DNA of 64,000 nucleotides from an uncultured Pseudomonadota bacterium (GTDB taxonomy: Bacteria > Pseudomonadota > Gammaproteobacteria > Burkholderiales > SG8-39), in the NCBI GenBank assembly GCA_903829815.1, contig CAIKRR010000032.1, positions 62,001-126,000 on the forward strand, in the 5' to 3' direction. This document shows, piece by piece, positions 44,421-53,973 of the stretch. Made by a program: the position numbers and the translations under genes. Below the pieces are notes generated by a model. That model had not been told where the DNA came from and did not search any database. It worked only from the letters and a program-made list of their open reading frames with translations. Each line of letters starts with the position of its first letter. Position 1 is the first letter of the stretch.

Positions 44421-45323
44421 TCATTCGCCACGAAGCGTATCCCCAGGCTCGAAGAACCAGGTTCTCGTGATCACGAGCACATCGGTATCGCGTCTCACCT
44501 CGGGTGGAAACGGCGCAAACGGTGCTGCCATGCGCACGATGCGCTCGGCCGCCTGGTCCAGTTGTGCTCGCCCCGACCGCCGATCGAACTCCAGCGATTC
44601 GATGCTGCCATCGGCGCGGATAGCCACCGTCAGGCGCAGACTGCCGTAGATGCGGCCACGCGCATCAGCCGGGTAATTCGTATTGCCAACCCGCTCGATC
44701 TTCTCGCGCCACTGATCCAGATAAAGGGCAAACCTCGCCTCACGCGCCTGGGCACCAACGAAGCTGCGGCGGGGCGCACTTTCGTAGGTCTGCAATTCAC
44801 GAGCCATGCGAGCGTCATCACGGGCAGCCAGGAGCACGCGTGCGGCAAGGTCGCGGCCCGACAGCGCTGGCGGCGACGGCGGCAACGGCGGCTCGACGCC
44901 GGAACGCTCGAGCGGCGGGGCAGGTGGCACCTGAGGGATCGACTCGACCGGCGCCGACAGCGCGGCCCGGCCACGCTCGACCGGCCGCGAGGCCGCAGAG
45001 GCTTGCGTGGGCGTGCGTCTCGCGTCGGCCCCCTGTGCAGCAAGGGGAGCAGGCAGAGCGGGTGGCGGCGCAAATAGGCGTGCACGTCCCTGATCGGTAT
45101 TACCCCCGCCATCGAGCGATGCCTGCGCAAGCGTGGCGGCCGTGCTCGGTGCGCTGATCGAACGGGCATTGACCAGAGCCACTTCCAGTTCCAGCGGCGG
45201 TGCGCGCTCGGTTGCCGGCGCAAGCACGAGACGCAGGGTCAGGACCACCCCGTGCAACAGCAGGGAGACCAGCAGCGCAAGCGCCAGGCCTCGATCAAGC
45301 GACGACGGCAAGCGGATAGTCAT
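44421..45323 (-). CDS. TonB-like energy transducer
   Basis: About 300 residues. One N-terminal membrane segment (GLALALLVSLLLHGVVLTLRLV) is followed by a Pro/Ala-rich periplasmic spacer of about 130 residues and a C-terminal TonB-like domain (NTNYPADARGRIYGSLRLTVAIRADGSIESLEF). No ExbB/ExbD genes are adjacent. ATG 45323 is preferred over the GTG at 45344. In Burkholderiales a similar TonB-like gene follows the RNase II gene, with aroE next; aroE is not here. Confidence 0.85.
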   Translation of the reverse strand: MTIRLPSSLDRGLALALLVSLLLHGVVLTLRLVLAPATERAPPLELEVALVNARSISAPSTAATLAQASLDGGGNTDQGRARLFAPPPALPAPLAAQGADARRTPTQASAASRPVERGRAALSAPVESIPQVPPAPPLERSGVEPPLPPSPPALSGRDLAARVLLAARDDARMARELQTYESAPRRSFVGAQAREARFALYLDQWREKIERVGNTNYPADARGRIYGSLRLTVAIRADGSIESLEFDRRSGRAQLDQAAERIVRMAAPFAPFPPEVRRDTDVLVITRTWFFEPGDTLRGE

Positions 45324-45368
45324 CGGCAGCGGCCACCAGATCACGACGGTCGGGTCACGACCTTCAGG

Positions 45369-47210
45369 TCATGACGGTTTTTTGTACACAGCGTCAAGCG
45401 TACTGTCAATCAGGTCGACCGCATGCACCTCGAGATCGATGAGCGTACCGGCCTCGACATCGGGTGGCAGCGACGGCAGGCGCAGAAAATAGGGTATCTC
45501 GACAAACTTCACCAGATTCTCGCGCACGACCATGGCGGAATAGGTCGGTCGTGCTTCCTGCACGATCCAGCGCAGGCACCAGTAACTTTCCATCCGCCCC
45601 TGAAACTCCGAGTAGGCGGCATAGGTCACTTCAAAGTCACGAATGGCCCCCAGCACTGAGGCCGAGTTGCGGTCAAATGGCGCGGTGCGCCCATCGACCA
45701 ACGCTATCAGCTGCCATTGATTGACCAGATCGATATAGCGACGCAGCGGCGAACTCGACCAGGCATAACAGGCCAGACCCATGCCCTCGTGCGGCCCGGC
45801 GGTGGTGGTCACGCGCACCTTGCCCTGCGACTGCACACGGTAGATGCCGGCCACATCGTTGTCGGCCAGCAGTTCACCCCAGCTGGCATTGGCGAGGATC
45901 ATCAACTCGGCAACCAGCTTGTCGAGCGGCGCCCCTCGCTTTCGTTCGGTGATGATCACACGGTCGTCGATCACCTGAAAACCGTACTCCTGCCGATCAA
46001 AGGTACGGCCCACATCGCCACGGGCAATGGCCAGCGCCTCGGCAAACCGATGCAGGAGCGCAAGCTCCGGACCAAAGGGTTCGTCATCGACAGCCTCACC
46101 GGCACTCAGGCTGGCATTGAGGTGATCGATGGCCTGATGACGCAGATTGGCCACCACCGGCACGGCCTCGATCCGGGAGTGCGTATGGCGAATCCGCCAG
46201 TCGACCGGGTCGACATCCACGTAAAGGGAGAGCGCAGGGCAGGTCGCCCCCGCTGCCAGGGTGAAGGCGCGCACCACAGACGGCGGCAGCATGGTGATCT
46301 TGTCGCCGGGCAGGTAGACGGTCGACAGGCGCCGTCGTGCCACCTGACCCGCCGGACTGTCGGGCGCAAAACCCAGGGCCGGGGCGGCGATGTGGATGCC
46401 GACCCGCAATCCGCCATCGGCGAGATGCTCCAGGGAGAAGGCATCATCGATCTCGGTGGTATCGGCGTCATCGATGCTGAACGCGCGCACCGCAGCCACC
46501 TCGAGCTCAGCGGGCACCTGGAGAGGAATATCGGGTGGAAAGGCCGTGCCCTCGGGGAAGTGCTCGTGCAGGAATCGGCCCACATGGTAGTCGCGACTCG
46601 AGGGCAGGCCACCGCAGCGCTCGATCAGATGGGCGCCCGACAGACCGACCTTGAGACAGGCCTGCTCGAAGGCCTTGGTCTCAGGCCGATTCCGGTCGGG
46701 CTGGTAGAGCAGCATGGGCTGTATCGCACGCAGGGCTTCGGGCAGCTCGAACGCACACAATTGCTCGACCCACTGCGCAATGAGCAATTGCTGCTGGCGT
46801 TTCTTTTCAAGGCCAGCGAGCGCCGCGGCAAGGATCTCGGCCGGCGCTCGCCGGTAACGACCACGCCCCTTGCGATGAAAGTAGACCGGTGCCGCCTGCA
46901 GGGCCAGCAGCACGGCCATCGACTGGGCGGGCACCATCACCGCGCCGAAGTACTCGCGGGCCAGATCGATGAAGGCGAACTCGTCATCACCACAGGCCTC
47001 CCACAGAAAGGCTGGGTCGATCTCCTCGCACAGGCGGGCCGCCTCGGCCTGCATCTCGGCGAGCCCGGGGGCGCCGAATCGCAGCAGGACGTGCGACGCC
47101 TTTATCTTGGCACGGCGGCCGTGCTGAGACTCGATCTGCAACGAGCCCTCGGTCTCGGACAGGATGGTGCCGAGCTTGAAATCGCCATTCTCGTCATGAA
47201 GGACATGCAT
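45369..47210 (-). CDS. RNase II/R family 3'-5' exoribonuclease (RNB domain)
   Basis: 613 residues. The RNB catalytic motif AFSIDDADTTEIDDAFSLE supplies the metal-binding aspartates, and SPLRRYIDLVNQWQL is the second family signature. There is a short N-terminal cold-shock-like region but no extended C-terminal S1 domain of RNase R type. It degrades RNA from the 3' end. It is encoded between the esterase and the TonB-like gene on the same strand. Confidence 0.9.
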   Translation of the reverse strand: MHVLHDENGDFKLGTILSETEGSLQIESQHGRRAKIKASHVLLRFGAPGLAEMQAEAARLCEEIDPAFLWEACGDDEFAFIDLAREYFGAVMVPAQSMAVLLALQAAPVYFHRKGRGRYRRAPAEILAAALAGLEKKRQQQLLIAQWVEQLCAFELPEALRAIQPMLLYQPDRNRPETKAFEQACLKVGLSGAHLIERCGGLPSSRDYHVGRFLHEHFPEGTAFPPDIPLQVPAELEVAAVRAFSIDDADTTEIDDAFSLEHLADGGLRVGIHIAAPALGFAPDSPAGQVARRRLSTVYLPGDKITMLPPSVVRAFTLAAGATCPALSLYVDVDPVDWRIRHTHSRIEAVPVVANLRHQAIDHLNASLSAGEAVDDEPFGPELALLHRFAEALAIARGDVGRTFDRQEYGFQVIDDRVIITERKRGAPLDKLVAELMILANASWGELLADNDVAGIYRVQSQGKVRVTTTAGPHEGMGLACYAWSSSPLRRYIDLVNQWQLIALVDGRTAPFDRNSASVLGAIRDFEVTYAAYSEFQGRMESYWCLRWIVQEARPTYSAMVVRENLVKFVEIPYFLRLPSLPPDVEAGTLIDLEVHAVDLIDSTLDAVYKKPS

Positions 47211-47257
47211 CAGGAGCAGTTCGGGGCCGGTAGATCAGAACACGATGCCCGAGCCGC

Positions 47258-47273
47258 TCAGACAACCGTCTGA
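47258..47273. repeat. Small hairpin between the esterase and RNase genes
   Basis: TCAGAC and GTCTGA form a 6-bp stem with a four-base loop (AACC) in the 85-base gap between the two minus-strand genes. Too short to call a terminator with confidence. Confidence 0.25.
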
Positions 47274-47295
47274 CCATACCGGGGGGAGGCGCACT

Positions 47296-47871
47296 CTAGC
47301 CTGCGCCCGTGATTCCGGCAAACGCAAGAATGCGTGGCAGATGCGTCGGAAAACTCGACAGCGCGTGATCACCGCCCTCCACCACGATGGTCTCGGCGCC
47401 CTTGTAGTGTTCGACCGCGACACGATGATCAAGCACCTCGTCACCCGACTCGACAATGAGCAGATAGCGCGCGTAGTCACTGGGCACGGCAACGAGGCTG
47501 CGCATCTCGGTCAGATGCGCCTCGGTGAGACGGTAGCGTTCGCCGGTGTAGAGGTTGCTCTGCCAGCCCAGATACTGCTCCAGGGTACCCACGGGTCGCA
47601 CCGCCGGGTTGAGCAACACCGCGCGCAGCTGATGGCGCTCGGCGAGCCAGGTCGCGTAGAAGCCGCCGAGCGAGCTGCCGACCAGCGTGATCGGCTGGCC
47701 GGCCGCCGCTGCAATCAAGGCCTCGGCCTGCTCGATCGCGCGGGCGGGCCGATGATGAAGCGCCGGACAGACAAACTCGGCGGCGCGGCCACAGCGTGCC
47801 AGGGCCTGCTGCAACTGCACCGCCTTGCCCGACTGCGGTGCGCTGTTGAAGCCATGCAGGTAGAGCATCAT
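47296..47871 (-). CDS. YqiA/UPF0227-like alpha/beta-hydrolase esterase
   Basis: 191 residues. It opens MMLYLHGFNSAPQSGKAVQLQQAL, has the nucleophile elbow GSSLGGFYATWLAE (GxSxG), and ends with the catalytic His region VVEGGDHALSSF; a Glu/Asp occurs in VESGDEVLDHR. This is the YqiA/YcfP esterase group, which hydrolyses short-chain acyl esters in vitro. ATG 47871 is 17 bases after the mpl stop, so it shares that operon. Confidence 0.88.
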   Translation of the reverse strand: MMLYLHGFNSAPQSGKAVQLQQALARCGRAAEFVCPALHHRPARAIEQAEALIAAAAGQPITLVGSSLGGFYATWLAERHQLRAVLLNPAVRPVGTLEQYLGWQSNLYTGERYRLTEAHLTEMRSLVAVPSDYARYLLIVESGDEVLDHRVAVEHYKGAETIVVEGGDHALSSFPTHLPRILAFAGITGAG

Positions 47872-47888
47872 GGCGGTGGGGCCTGCGT

Positions 47889-49238
47889 TCAGGCGGACGC
47901 GGCAAGCCGCTCGAGCAAGCGCTCGTGGATGCCATTGAACGCGCCATTGGACATCACCAGCACATGGTCGCCCGGCCGCGCCTCAGCCACCACGGCATCA
48001 ACCAGGTGCTCGAATTCGTGCTCGACCAGTGCCCGGTCGCCCAGCGGCGCAAACACCGCAGCCGCATCCCACTGCAAACCGGCGCTGTAGCAGAAGATCC
48101 GATCGGCGCCCACCAGGCTTGCTGGCAACGCTGCATTCATGGCCCCGAGCTTCATCGTGTTGGAGCGCGGCTCGAGCACGGCAAGAATGCGCGCCTGTCC
48201 GATCTGCTCACGCAGACCGGCCACGGTGGTCTCGATGGCGCTGGGATGATGGGCAAAATCATCGTGGACACTGACCCCACGCACTTCACCGCGCAATTGC
48301 ATGCGCCGCTTCACCCCGGCAAAGGTCGCGAGCGCAGCAACCGCCGCATCAGGCGCAACGCCCGCCTGCGCTGCAGCGGCAATGGCTGCCAGCGCATTCA
48401 TCCGGTTGTGCTCACCGGCCAGGGTCCAGCGTACCTGCGCCACCGGCAGCGCGTCGTGCAACACGGCAAGGCTGCCCGACACCGGCGTGGTCGCGGTCCA
48501 TCGGCCGCCCGCGCCAAACGCCTCGATCGGGGTCCAGGCCCCGCGAGCAAGCACGCGGGCAAGTGCCTCGGAGGCGGCGTTCACGATCAGCCGACCCGAG
48601 CGCGGCACCGTCCGTACGAGATGATGAAACTGGGTCTCGATGGCCGCCAGATCGGGAAAGATGTCGGCATGGTCGAACTCGAGGTTGTTGAGCACCACCA
48701 CCTGGGGGTGGTAGTGAACAAACTTGGACCGCTTGTCGAAGAAGGCGGTGTCGTACTCGTCGGCTTCGATCACGAACCAGTCTGATCCCGTCAGCCGGGC
48801 CGACAGGCCAAAATTGTCGGGAACACCACCGATGAGAAATCCCGGCTCGAGGCCGGCCGCCTCGAGCAGCCAGGCAACCATCGAACTGGTCGTCGTCTTG
48901 CCATGCGTGCCGGCAACGGCGATGACCCGCTTGCCGGCCAGCACATGCTCGGCGAGCCACTGCGGACCCGACACATAGGCCTGGCGGCTGTCGAGAATCG
49001 CCTCCATCAGCGGCGTACCTCGTTTCACCACATTGCCCACGACCCAGAGGTCGGGGGCCAGCGCGACTTGCTCCTCGCCAAAGCCTTCGATGAGCTCGAT
49101 GCCGGCGGCAGCCAGTTGGGTGCTCATCGGCGGGTAGACATTGGCGTCGCAACCGGTCACTCGATGACCGGCCTCGCGCGCGATCAGGGCAAGCCCTGCC
49201 ATGAATGTGCCGCAGATGCCAAGGATATGGATGTGCAT
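47889..49238 (-). CDS. mpl: UDP-N-acetylmuramate:L-Ala-gamma-D-Glu-meso-diaminopimelate ligase
   Basis: 449 residues. Mpl recycles murein tripeptide onto UDP-MurNAc. It begins MHIHILGICGTFMAGLALIAREAGHRVTGCD, the Mur ligase nucleotide-binding N domain specific to Mpl, has the ATP loop VAGTHGKTTTSSM, LEFDHADIFPDL and the C-terminal domain SVHDDFAHHPSAIETTV. First gene of the mpl-esterase-RNase string. A TAGAAT -10-like box is only about seven bases before the ATG, so a leaderless transcript is possible. Confidence 0.95.
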   Translation of the reverse strand: MHIHILGICGTFMAGLALIAREAGHRVTGCDANVYPPMSTQLAAAGIELIEGFGEEQVALAPDLWVVGNVVKRGTPLMEAILDSRQAYVSGPQWLAEHVLAGKRVIAVAGTHGKTTTSSMVAWLLEAAGLEPGFLIGGVPDNFGLSARLTGSDWFVIEADEYDTAFFDKRSKFVHYHPQVVVLNNLEFDHADIFPDLAAIETQFHHLVRTVPRSGRLIVNAASEALARVLARGAWTPIEAFGAGGRWTATTPVSGSLAVLHDALPVAQVRWTLAGEHNRMNALAAIAAAAQAGVAPDAAVAALATFAGVKRRMQLRGEVRGVSVHDDFAHHPSAIETTVAGLREQIGQARILAVLEPRSNTMKLGAMNAALPASLVGADRIFCYSAGLQWDAAAVFAPLGDRALVEHEFEHLVDAVVAEARPGDHVLVMSNGAFNGIHERLLERLAASA

Positions 49239-49267
49239 CGGCCCATTCTAATATGGGCGGCATCGGC

Positions 49268-49273
49268 TATGAT
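49268..49273 (+). promoter_or_regulatory. -10-like TATGAT ahead of the 49315 gene
   Basis: TATGAT (5/6 to TATAAT) lies in the divergent gap with mpl, 41 bases before ATG 49315 and 20 before GTG 49294. No convincing -35. Confidence 0.3.
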
Positions 49274-49314
49274 CAGGTGCAGCCCTTGCACCCGTGAACA
49301 CGGCACGACTGAAC

Positions 49315-49962
49315 ATGGCTCGAGACCGCAACCCGAAGGCCCAGCAGATGCGCAGCCGGATCGCAGCCGCGGCCGCACGCATCATGGCCGAGGATGGCAT
49401 CGACGACTTTGCGCTGGCCAAGCGCAAGGCGGCGCGGACCCTGGGCGCCACCGACACCCACGCCATGCCCGGCAACGACGAGGTCGAGGAGGCCCTGCGC
49501 GCCTACCAGATGCTCTATCAGGGTTCCGAGCAGCGCGATCGGCTCGATCAGTTGCGCGAGGCGGCCTTGGAGTTGCTGCGCGCTCTGGCGCTGTTCAGGC
49601 CTTATCTGACCGGACCGGTGCTCGCCGGCACGGCGGGGCGGTACAGCGGCATCGACCTGCAGGTGTTCACCGACGACACCAAGGGTCTGGAACTCTTCTT
49701 CGTCAACCAGGGTCTGTCCACCGAAGGGCGTGAACAGCGCTATTACGTCGGTGATCAACCACGCAGCGCCTCGATGATCCGGCTCGACTGGGATGACCTC
49801 CCGGTGACCCTGGCCGTGTTCAATGCCACTGACGAGCGCTCGGTGCTCAAGAGCACGATCGGCGGGCGCGCCATCGAGCGGGCCGGCCTGGCTGCCCTTC
49901 AGGCACTCATCAGCGCCGATGCGGCGCTGGGCGGCTCACTTTACAAGCCGGCTGAAGTCTGA
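49315..49962 (+). CDS. Conserved-type protein next to mpl, function unknown (nucleotidyltransferase-like region)
   Basis: About 215 residues, soluble. The N-terminal part (RIAAAAARIMAEDGIDDFALAKRKAARTLG) is helical and basic; the central LTGPVLAGTAGRYSGIDLQVFTDDTKG has the GxYSDIDL-like pattern of nucleotidyltransferase folds, though the catalytic acid arrangement is incomplete (Gly-Ile-Asp). Homologues are regularly found beside mpl in Burkholderiales. ATG 49315 is used because it begins the family-like ARDRNPKAQQ; GTG 49294 is an alternative. Transcribed divergently from mpl. Confidence 0.6.
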   Translation: MARDRNPKAQQMRSRIAAAAARIMAEDGIDDFALAKRKAARTLGATDTHAMPGNDEVEEALRAYQMLYQGSEQRDRLDQLREAALELLRALALFRPYLTGPVLAGTAGRYSGIDLQVFTDDTKGLELFFVNQGLSTEGREQRYYVGDQPRSASMIRLDWDDLPVTLAVFNATDERSVLKSTIGGRAIERAGLAALQALISADAALGGSLYKPAEV

Positions 49963-50018
49963 TTCGATGCACGACGGCAGTTGCGGCTGCCCACCCGACC
50001 CTACTGGAGCCAGCCCCC

Positions 50019-51281
50019 ATGTCCGAGACCATGTCCGAGCCCACATCGAACGCAACGCCCTCTGCCGCCGCGGCGCCGGGACGACGCCAGTTTCTGCGTG
50101 TCTCGGGCGTGCTGGCAGCCTCGGCAGGTGCAGCCCCTGGCCTGCTGCTCGCGCAGCCCGCACCGATCAAGGTCGGCGTATTGCTGCCGCTCACCGGCGC
50201 GGTGGCCTACCCGGGACAGCAATCACGCGAAGGCGTGATGCTTGCGGTCGAAGACATCAACGGACGCGGTGGCATCCAGTCACTGGGCGGAGCCAAGCTG
50301 GACACGCTGGTGGCCGACGCGCAATCCCAGCCCCAGGTCGGTGCCGCCGAAGTCGACAAGCTGAACGAGGCCGGGGTCTGTGCCATCGTCGGCCCCTACG
50401 CGAGCGCCATCGCCTTTGCGACCACGCAAGCGGCGGCGCGCCACAACATCGCCTGCGTGCTTGATCAGGCGGTTGCCGATCAAATCACCTCGCGGGGCCT
50501 GAAGAACGTGTTCCGCTTCGGCCCCAGCTACGAGATGGCGGTTCGCACCGGCATCAACAACTTTCACATCCTCAATACAGTGGCCGGCAAACCGGTGAAG
50601 TCGGTCATCGTGGTGCACGAGGAGTCGCTCTTTGGCACCGGTACGGCCGCAACCATCGCGCGCGATCTGCCGGCACTGGGCTATGAAGTGCTCGAGGTCA
50701 TCAAGCACGCGAACCCCACTCGTGACTTCAACAATATTGCCCTGCGCATCAAGGCGCGCAATCCCGACGTGGTGATGCAGGCCAACTACCTCAACGAGTT
50801 TGCCCTGCTCCTGCGCACGCTGCGCCAGCAAGGCGTGCGGCCAAAGGCCATGTACTCGATCTTCGGCGGCGGCGGTTCCAACCCCAAGGTGGCCAAGGAA
50901 CTGGGCGAAGCGGCCGAAGGGGTGCTGGACTGCAACCACTGGTTCAACCCGCGCGACAAGCGCGGTGCGGCACTGCGCGCACGCGTCGAGAAGAAGGGGC
51001 TTACCTTCACCCACGAGTTGCTGATGGGCTACAACGCCACGATGCTGCTGGCAGACGCCATCGAGCGGGCCAAGTCGATTCGTCGCGAAGCCATCATCGA
51101 CGCGCTGGCGGCGAGCACCTGGGCTGATCACTTCATGCCCTACGGGCCGACCCGTTTCGTCAACGGTCAGAACCAGGGTGCACAACCGGTGGTCACGCAG
51201 ATCCTCAAGGGCGATGTGCGCGTCGTGCTGCCCAATACCTACGCCGAAGCCGAAGCGATCTTTCCGGCCACGCGTGGCTGA
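50019..51281 (+). CDS. ABC transporter substrate-binding protein with Tat-type signal (cassette 3)
   Basis: 420 residues, Peripla_BP_6 family. The leader contains GRRQFLRVSGVLAASAGAAPG, a twin-arginine RRxFL motif, so it is probably exported folded. The mature part starts IKVGVLLPLTGAVAYPGQQSR and has VVADAQSQPQVGAAEVDKL-type and GPYASAIAFATTQAAARHN features. It precedes LivH, LivM, LivG and LivF homologues in the classical unfused order. Ligand unknown. Confidence 0.92.
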   Translation: MSETMSEPTSNATPSAAAAPGRRQFLRVSGVLAASAGAAPGLLLAQPAPIKVGVLLPLTGAVAYPGQQSREGVMLAVEDINGRGGIQSLGGAKLDTLVADAQSQPQVGAAEVDKLNEAGVCAIVGPYASAIAFATTQAAARHNIACVLDQAVADQITSRGLKNVFRFGPSYEMAVRTGINNFHILNTVAGKPVKSVIVVHEESLFGTGTAATIARDLPALGYEVLEVIKHANPTRDFNNIALRIKARNPDVVMQANYLNEFALLLRTLRQQGVRPKAMYSIFGGGGSNPKVAKELGEAAEGVLDCNHWFNPRDKRGAALRARVEKKGLTFTHELLMGYNATMLLADAIERAKSIRREAIIDALAASTWADHFMPYGPTRFVNGQNQGAQPVVTQILKGDVRVVLPNTYAEAEAIFPATRG

Positions 51282-51322
51282 GGCCCTGACGGGCGGCTCG
51301 CAGCCAGCGTGACCCTCTTGTC

Positions 51323-52207
51323 ATGATCGACAGCGCGCTCATCGGAGCAGCGCTCTGGCCTGCGCTGGTCAACGGGCTCACGATGGGTGCGATCTACGCA
51401 CTCATCGCGCTCGGTCTCACGCTCATCTACGGCGTTCTGCACATCATCAACTTTGCCCACGGGTCGCTGCTGATGGTGGCCTTGTATGCGGTTCTGGTGC
51501 TGTTCGAACGGCTGGGGATAGACCCCTATGCGGCACTGGTCGTGGTCGTGCCGGGCATGTTCGGCATCGGCTACGTGCTGCAGCGTTTCGTCATCAACCC
51601 GGCACGTCACGGGCGCGACGAGAACACGCTGCTGGTCACCCTGGGCTTGTCGATCGTGATCGAGAACCTGGCCAGCCACTTCTTCAAGACCGACACGCGA
51701 CAGATCGAAACGGCCTACACCTTCATGATGGTCGACCTGGCCGGCGCGGTGATCTCGATGCCTCGGCTGCTCGCCTTTGCCGGCGCGCTCGCCTCCTGCC
51801 TCGCGCTCGCGGTCCTGATGCGCAGCACCGATCTGGGCCGTGCGATTCGCGCAGTGGCGCGCGAGGCGCAAGGCGCGCGCGTCGTGGGTATCGATGTCGA
51901 TCACGTCTTCGCAATGAGCTTTGCCATCGGGCTGGCCTGTCTGGGTGCGGCGGCCTGCTTCCTGCTGCCCACCTACTACGTGTCGCCGCAAGTCGGCCAC
52001 GGTTTCGTCCTGATCGCCTTCACGGTCGTCGTGCTGGGCGGCATGGGGAGCTTTACCGGTTCGCTCGTCGGCGGGCTTCTCGTGGGCGTCATCGAATCGC
52101 TGGGCGGGCTCTTGCTGGGCGAGAGCCTGGGGCAGATCGGCGTATTCGTGATCTTCATCGTCATCTTGCTTTTCCGTCCCGCCGGCCTCTTTGGCCAGCG
52201 AACCTGA
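51323..52207 (+). CDS. ABC permease, LivH type (cassette 3)
   Basis: 294 residues with about eight membrane segments. LivH hallmarks are GLTLIYGVLHIINFAHGSLLM and FTVVVLGGMGSFTGSLVGGLLVGVIESL. It begins 41 bases after the binding protein, and the end overlaps or abuts the LivM start region. It is a separate polypeptide here, unlike cassette 1. Confidence 0.94.
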   Translation: MIDSALIGAALWPALVNGLTMGAIYALIALGLTLIYGVLHIINFAHGSLLMVALYAVLVLFERLGIDPYAALVVVVPGMFGIGYVLQRFVINPARHGRDENTLLVTLGLSIVIENLASHFFKTDTRQIETAYTFMMVDLAGAVISMPRLLAFAGALASCLALAVLMRSTDLGRAIRAVAREAQGARVVGIDVDHVFAMSFAIGLACLGAAACFLLPTYYVSPQVGHGFVLIAFTVVVLGGMGSFTGSLVGGLLVGVIESLGGLLLGESLGQIGVFVIFIVILLFRPAGLFGQRT

Positions 52208-52223
52208 ACGGCGCCAGGCCCCC

Positions 52224-53249
52224 ATGCACACACCCGCTCCAATCGGACGAACCCCTGCCGCAGCGGACGCACCACCTGCCGTGGTGCATCTGCTGGGCGG
52301 CACGCGCCGCTCGATACGGCTGCTCGGTCTCATCGGCATGGCCCTGGCGTGCGCCCCGCTCGTCGTGCGCTCGGAGTTCCATCTCACCTTCATGACGCTG
52401 GCGCTCTACTCGACGCTGCTCGGCTCGGCCTGGAACATCCTGGGGGGCTTTGGCGGCCAGTATTCCTTCGGGCATGCGGTGTTCTTCGGTCTGGGTGCCT
52501 ATACCGGCGCCATCCTCCAGGTCCATGCCGGTCTGCCCGCCTGGACCGGGCTGCTCGCGGGCAGCGCAATCGGTGGCGCAGCGGGCGCCGCTCTGGGTGC
52601 CATCAGCTTTCGCTATGGGCTTCGTGGCTCCTACTTTGCCCTGGTCACCCTGGCCATGGCCGAGGTGTTTCGCATCATCGCCAACAGCGTGCCCTTCACC
52701 GGCGCCGGCGTGGGCATGATGATCGAGTTGCGCTCGGGGCCCGCTGACCTGCAATTCGAATCACGGCAGGGCTATTACTACTTCGCCTTGGCCCTCGCGC
52801 TCGTCGCGCTGGCGGTCAGTTCTTGGGTGCGGCACTCGCGCTTTGGTGCGGCGCTGGCTGCGGTGCGTGACAACGAGGATGCCGCCCGCGCCCTGGGCAT
52901 CGACGCCACGCGCATCAAGGTCGCGGCGACCGCGCTCTCGGGTTCACTGATGGCCGCCGGCGGGGTCTTCTACCTGCAGTACTTTCATTACATCGATCCG
53001 ATGCTGGTCTTCGGGCCGGCCGTCTCGGTCGAGGCCCTGCTGGGGCCCATCGTGGGTGGTCTGGGCACGGTGCTGGGCCCGCTGATCGGTGCCTTTGCAC
53101 TGGCACTGGTAAGCCAGGTCGCCACTCAGGCACTGGGGCAGGCGCCGGCACTGTCGATGGCGCTCTACGGGGTCATCCTCATCGTGATGGTGACCTTTCT
53201 GCCGCGGGGTCTGGGGCGACTGCGACTGCGCAGAGGTCGACATGCTTGA
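52224..53249 (+). CDS. ABC permease, LivM type (cassette 3)
   Basis: About 341 residues. LivM features are LGGFGGQYSFGHAVFFGLGAYTG and GPIVGGLGTVLGPLIGAFAL. ATG 52224 is chosen over the TTG at 52191 because CAGG precedes it at normal spacing. The stop overlaps the LivG-type ATG by eight bases. Confidence 0.92.
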   Translation: MHTPAPIGRTPAAADAPPAVVHLLGGTRRSIRLLGLIGMALACAPLVVRSEFHLTFMTLALYSTLLGSAWNILGGFGGQYSFGHAVFFGLGAYTGAILQVHAGLPAWTGLLAGSAIGGAAGAALGAISFRYGLRGSYFALVTLAMAEVFRIIANSVPFTGAGVGMMIELRSGPADLQFESRQGYYYFALALALVALAVSSWVRHSRFGAALAAVRDNEDAARALGIDATRIKVAATALSGSLMAAGGVFYLQYFHYIDPMLVFGPAVSVEALLGPIVGGLGTVLGPLIGAFALALVSQVATQALGQAPALSMALYGVILIVMVTFLPRGLGRLRLRRGRHA

Positions 53250-53973
53250 ACTGAAAGACGTGTCAAAGCGCTTTGGCGGCCTGGCTGCGGTCGATTCGGT
53301 CAGCTTGGTCCTGCAGGAGGGGCGCATCGGCGCGCTGATCGGGCCCAACGGCGCCGGCAAGACAACCTGCTTCGGGCTCATGTCGGGCTTCATTCGACCC
53401 GACCAAGGTCAGGTGGTTTTCTGCGGACGCGACATCACCGGATGGCCTGCGCACCAGGTGAGCCGCGAAGGTCTGGTTCGCACCTTCCAGATCGTGCAGC
53501 CTTTCACCGGTCAGAGCGTGCTCGAGAACATCGCGGTCGGCGCGCAGCGGCGGCGCTCGCGCGGCGCTGCCATCGCCTTCGCAGCCGAGGTGGCGGCACG
53601 GGTCGGGCTGGGCGAGGAACTGGCCAAACCCGCCGAGAGCTTGCCCATTGCCGGTCGCAAGCGACTGGAACTGGCCCGTGCCTTGGCGGCCGAACCGCGT
53701 CTGCTGCTGCTCGATGAGGTGCTGGCCGGACTCAATCCGGCCGAGATCGCCGAGGTGGTACCGCTGATCGAGTCGATTCGAGCCGGTGGCACGACCGTGC
53801 TCATGATCGAGCATGTCATGCAGGCGGTCATGAGCCTGGCCGACGAGGTCTGGGTGCTGGCGCACGGGTCACTCATTGCTGCCGGAACGCCCGAAGCGGT
53901 GACGCGCGACCCGGCGGTGATCGAAGCCTATCTGGGGCCGGGCGCGGCCGCGCGCCTCGCGCAGCCGACATGA
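53242..53973 (+). CDS. ABC transporter ATP-binding protein, LivG type (cassette 3)
   Basis: 243 residues. Walker A is GPNGAGKTT, the signature region PIAGRKRLELARALAAEP is LivG-like, Walker B is LLLLDEVLAGLNP, and the H-loop is MIEHVMQAVM. It overlaps LivM upstream and LivF downstream by a few bases, so the operon is translationally coupled. Confidence 0.93.
   Translation: MLELKDVSKRFGGLAAVDSVSLVLQEGRIGALIGPNGAGKTTCFGLMSGFIRPDQGQVVFCGRDITGWPAHQVSREGLVRTFQIVQPFTGQSVLENIAVGAQRRRSRGAAIAFAAEVAARVGLGEELAKPAESLPIAGRKRLELARALAAEPRLLLLDEVLAGLNPAEIAEVVPLIESIRAGGTTVLMIEHVMQAVMSLADEVWVLAHGSLIAAGTPEAVTRDPAVIEAYLGPGAAARLAQPT

Noticed and set aside
45717-47273. 518-codon plus-strand open frame opposite the RNase gene
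   Set aside because: Shadow of a gene with intact RNB motifs; no recognisable domain.
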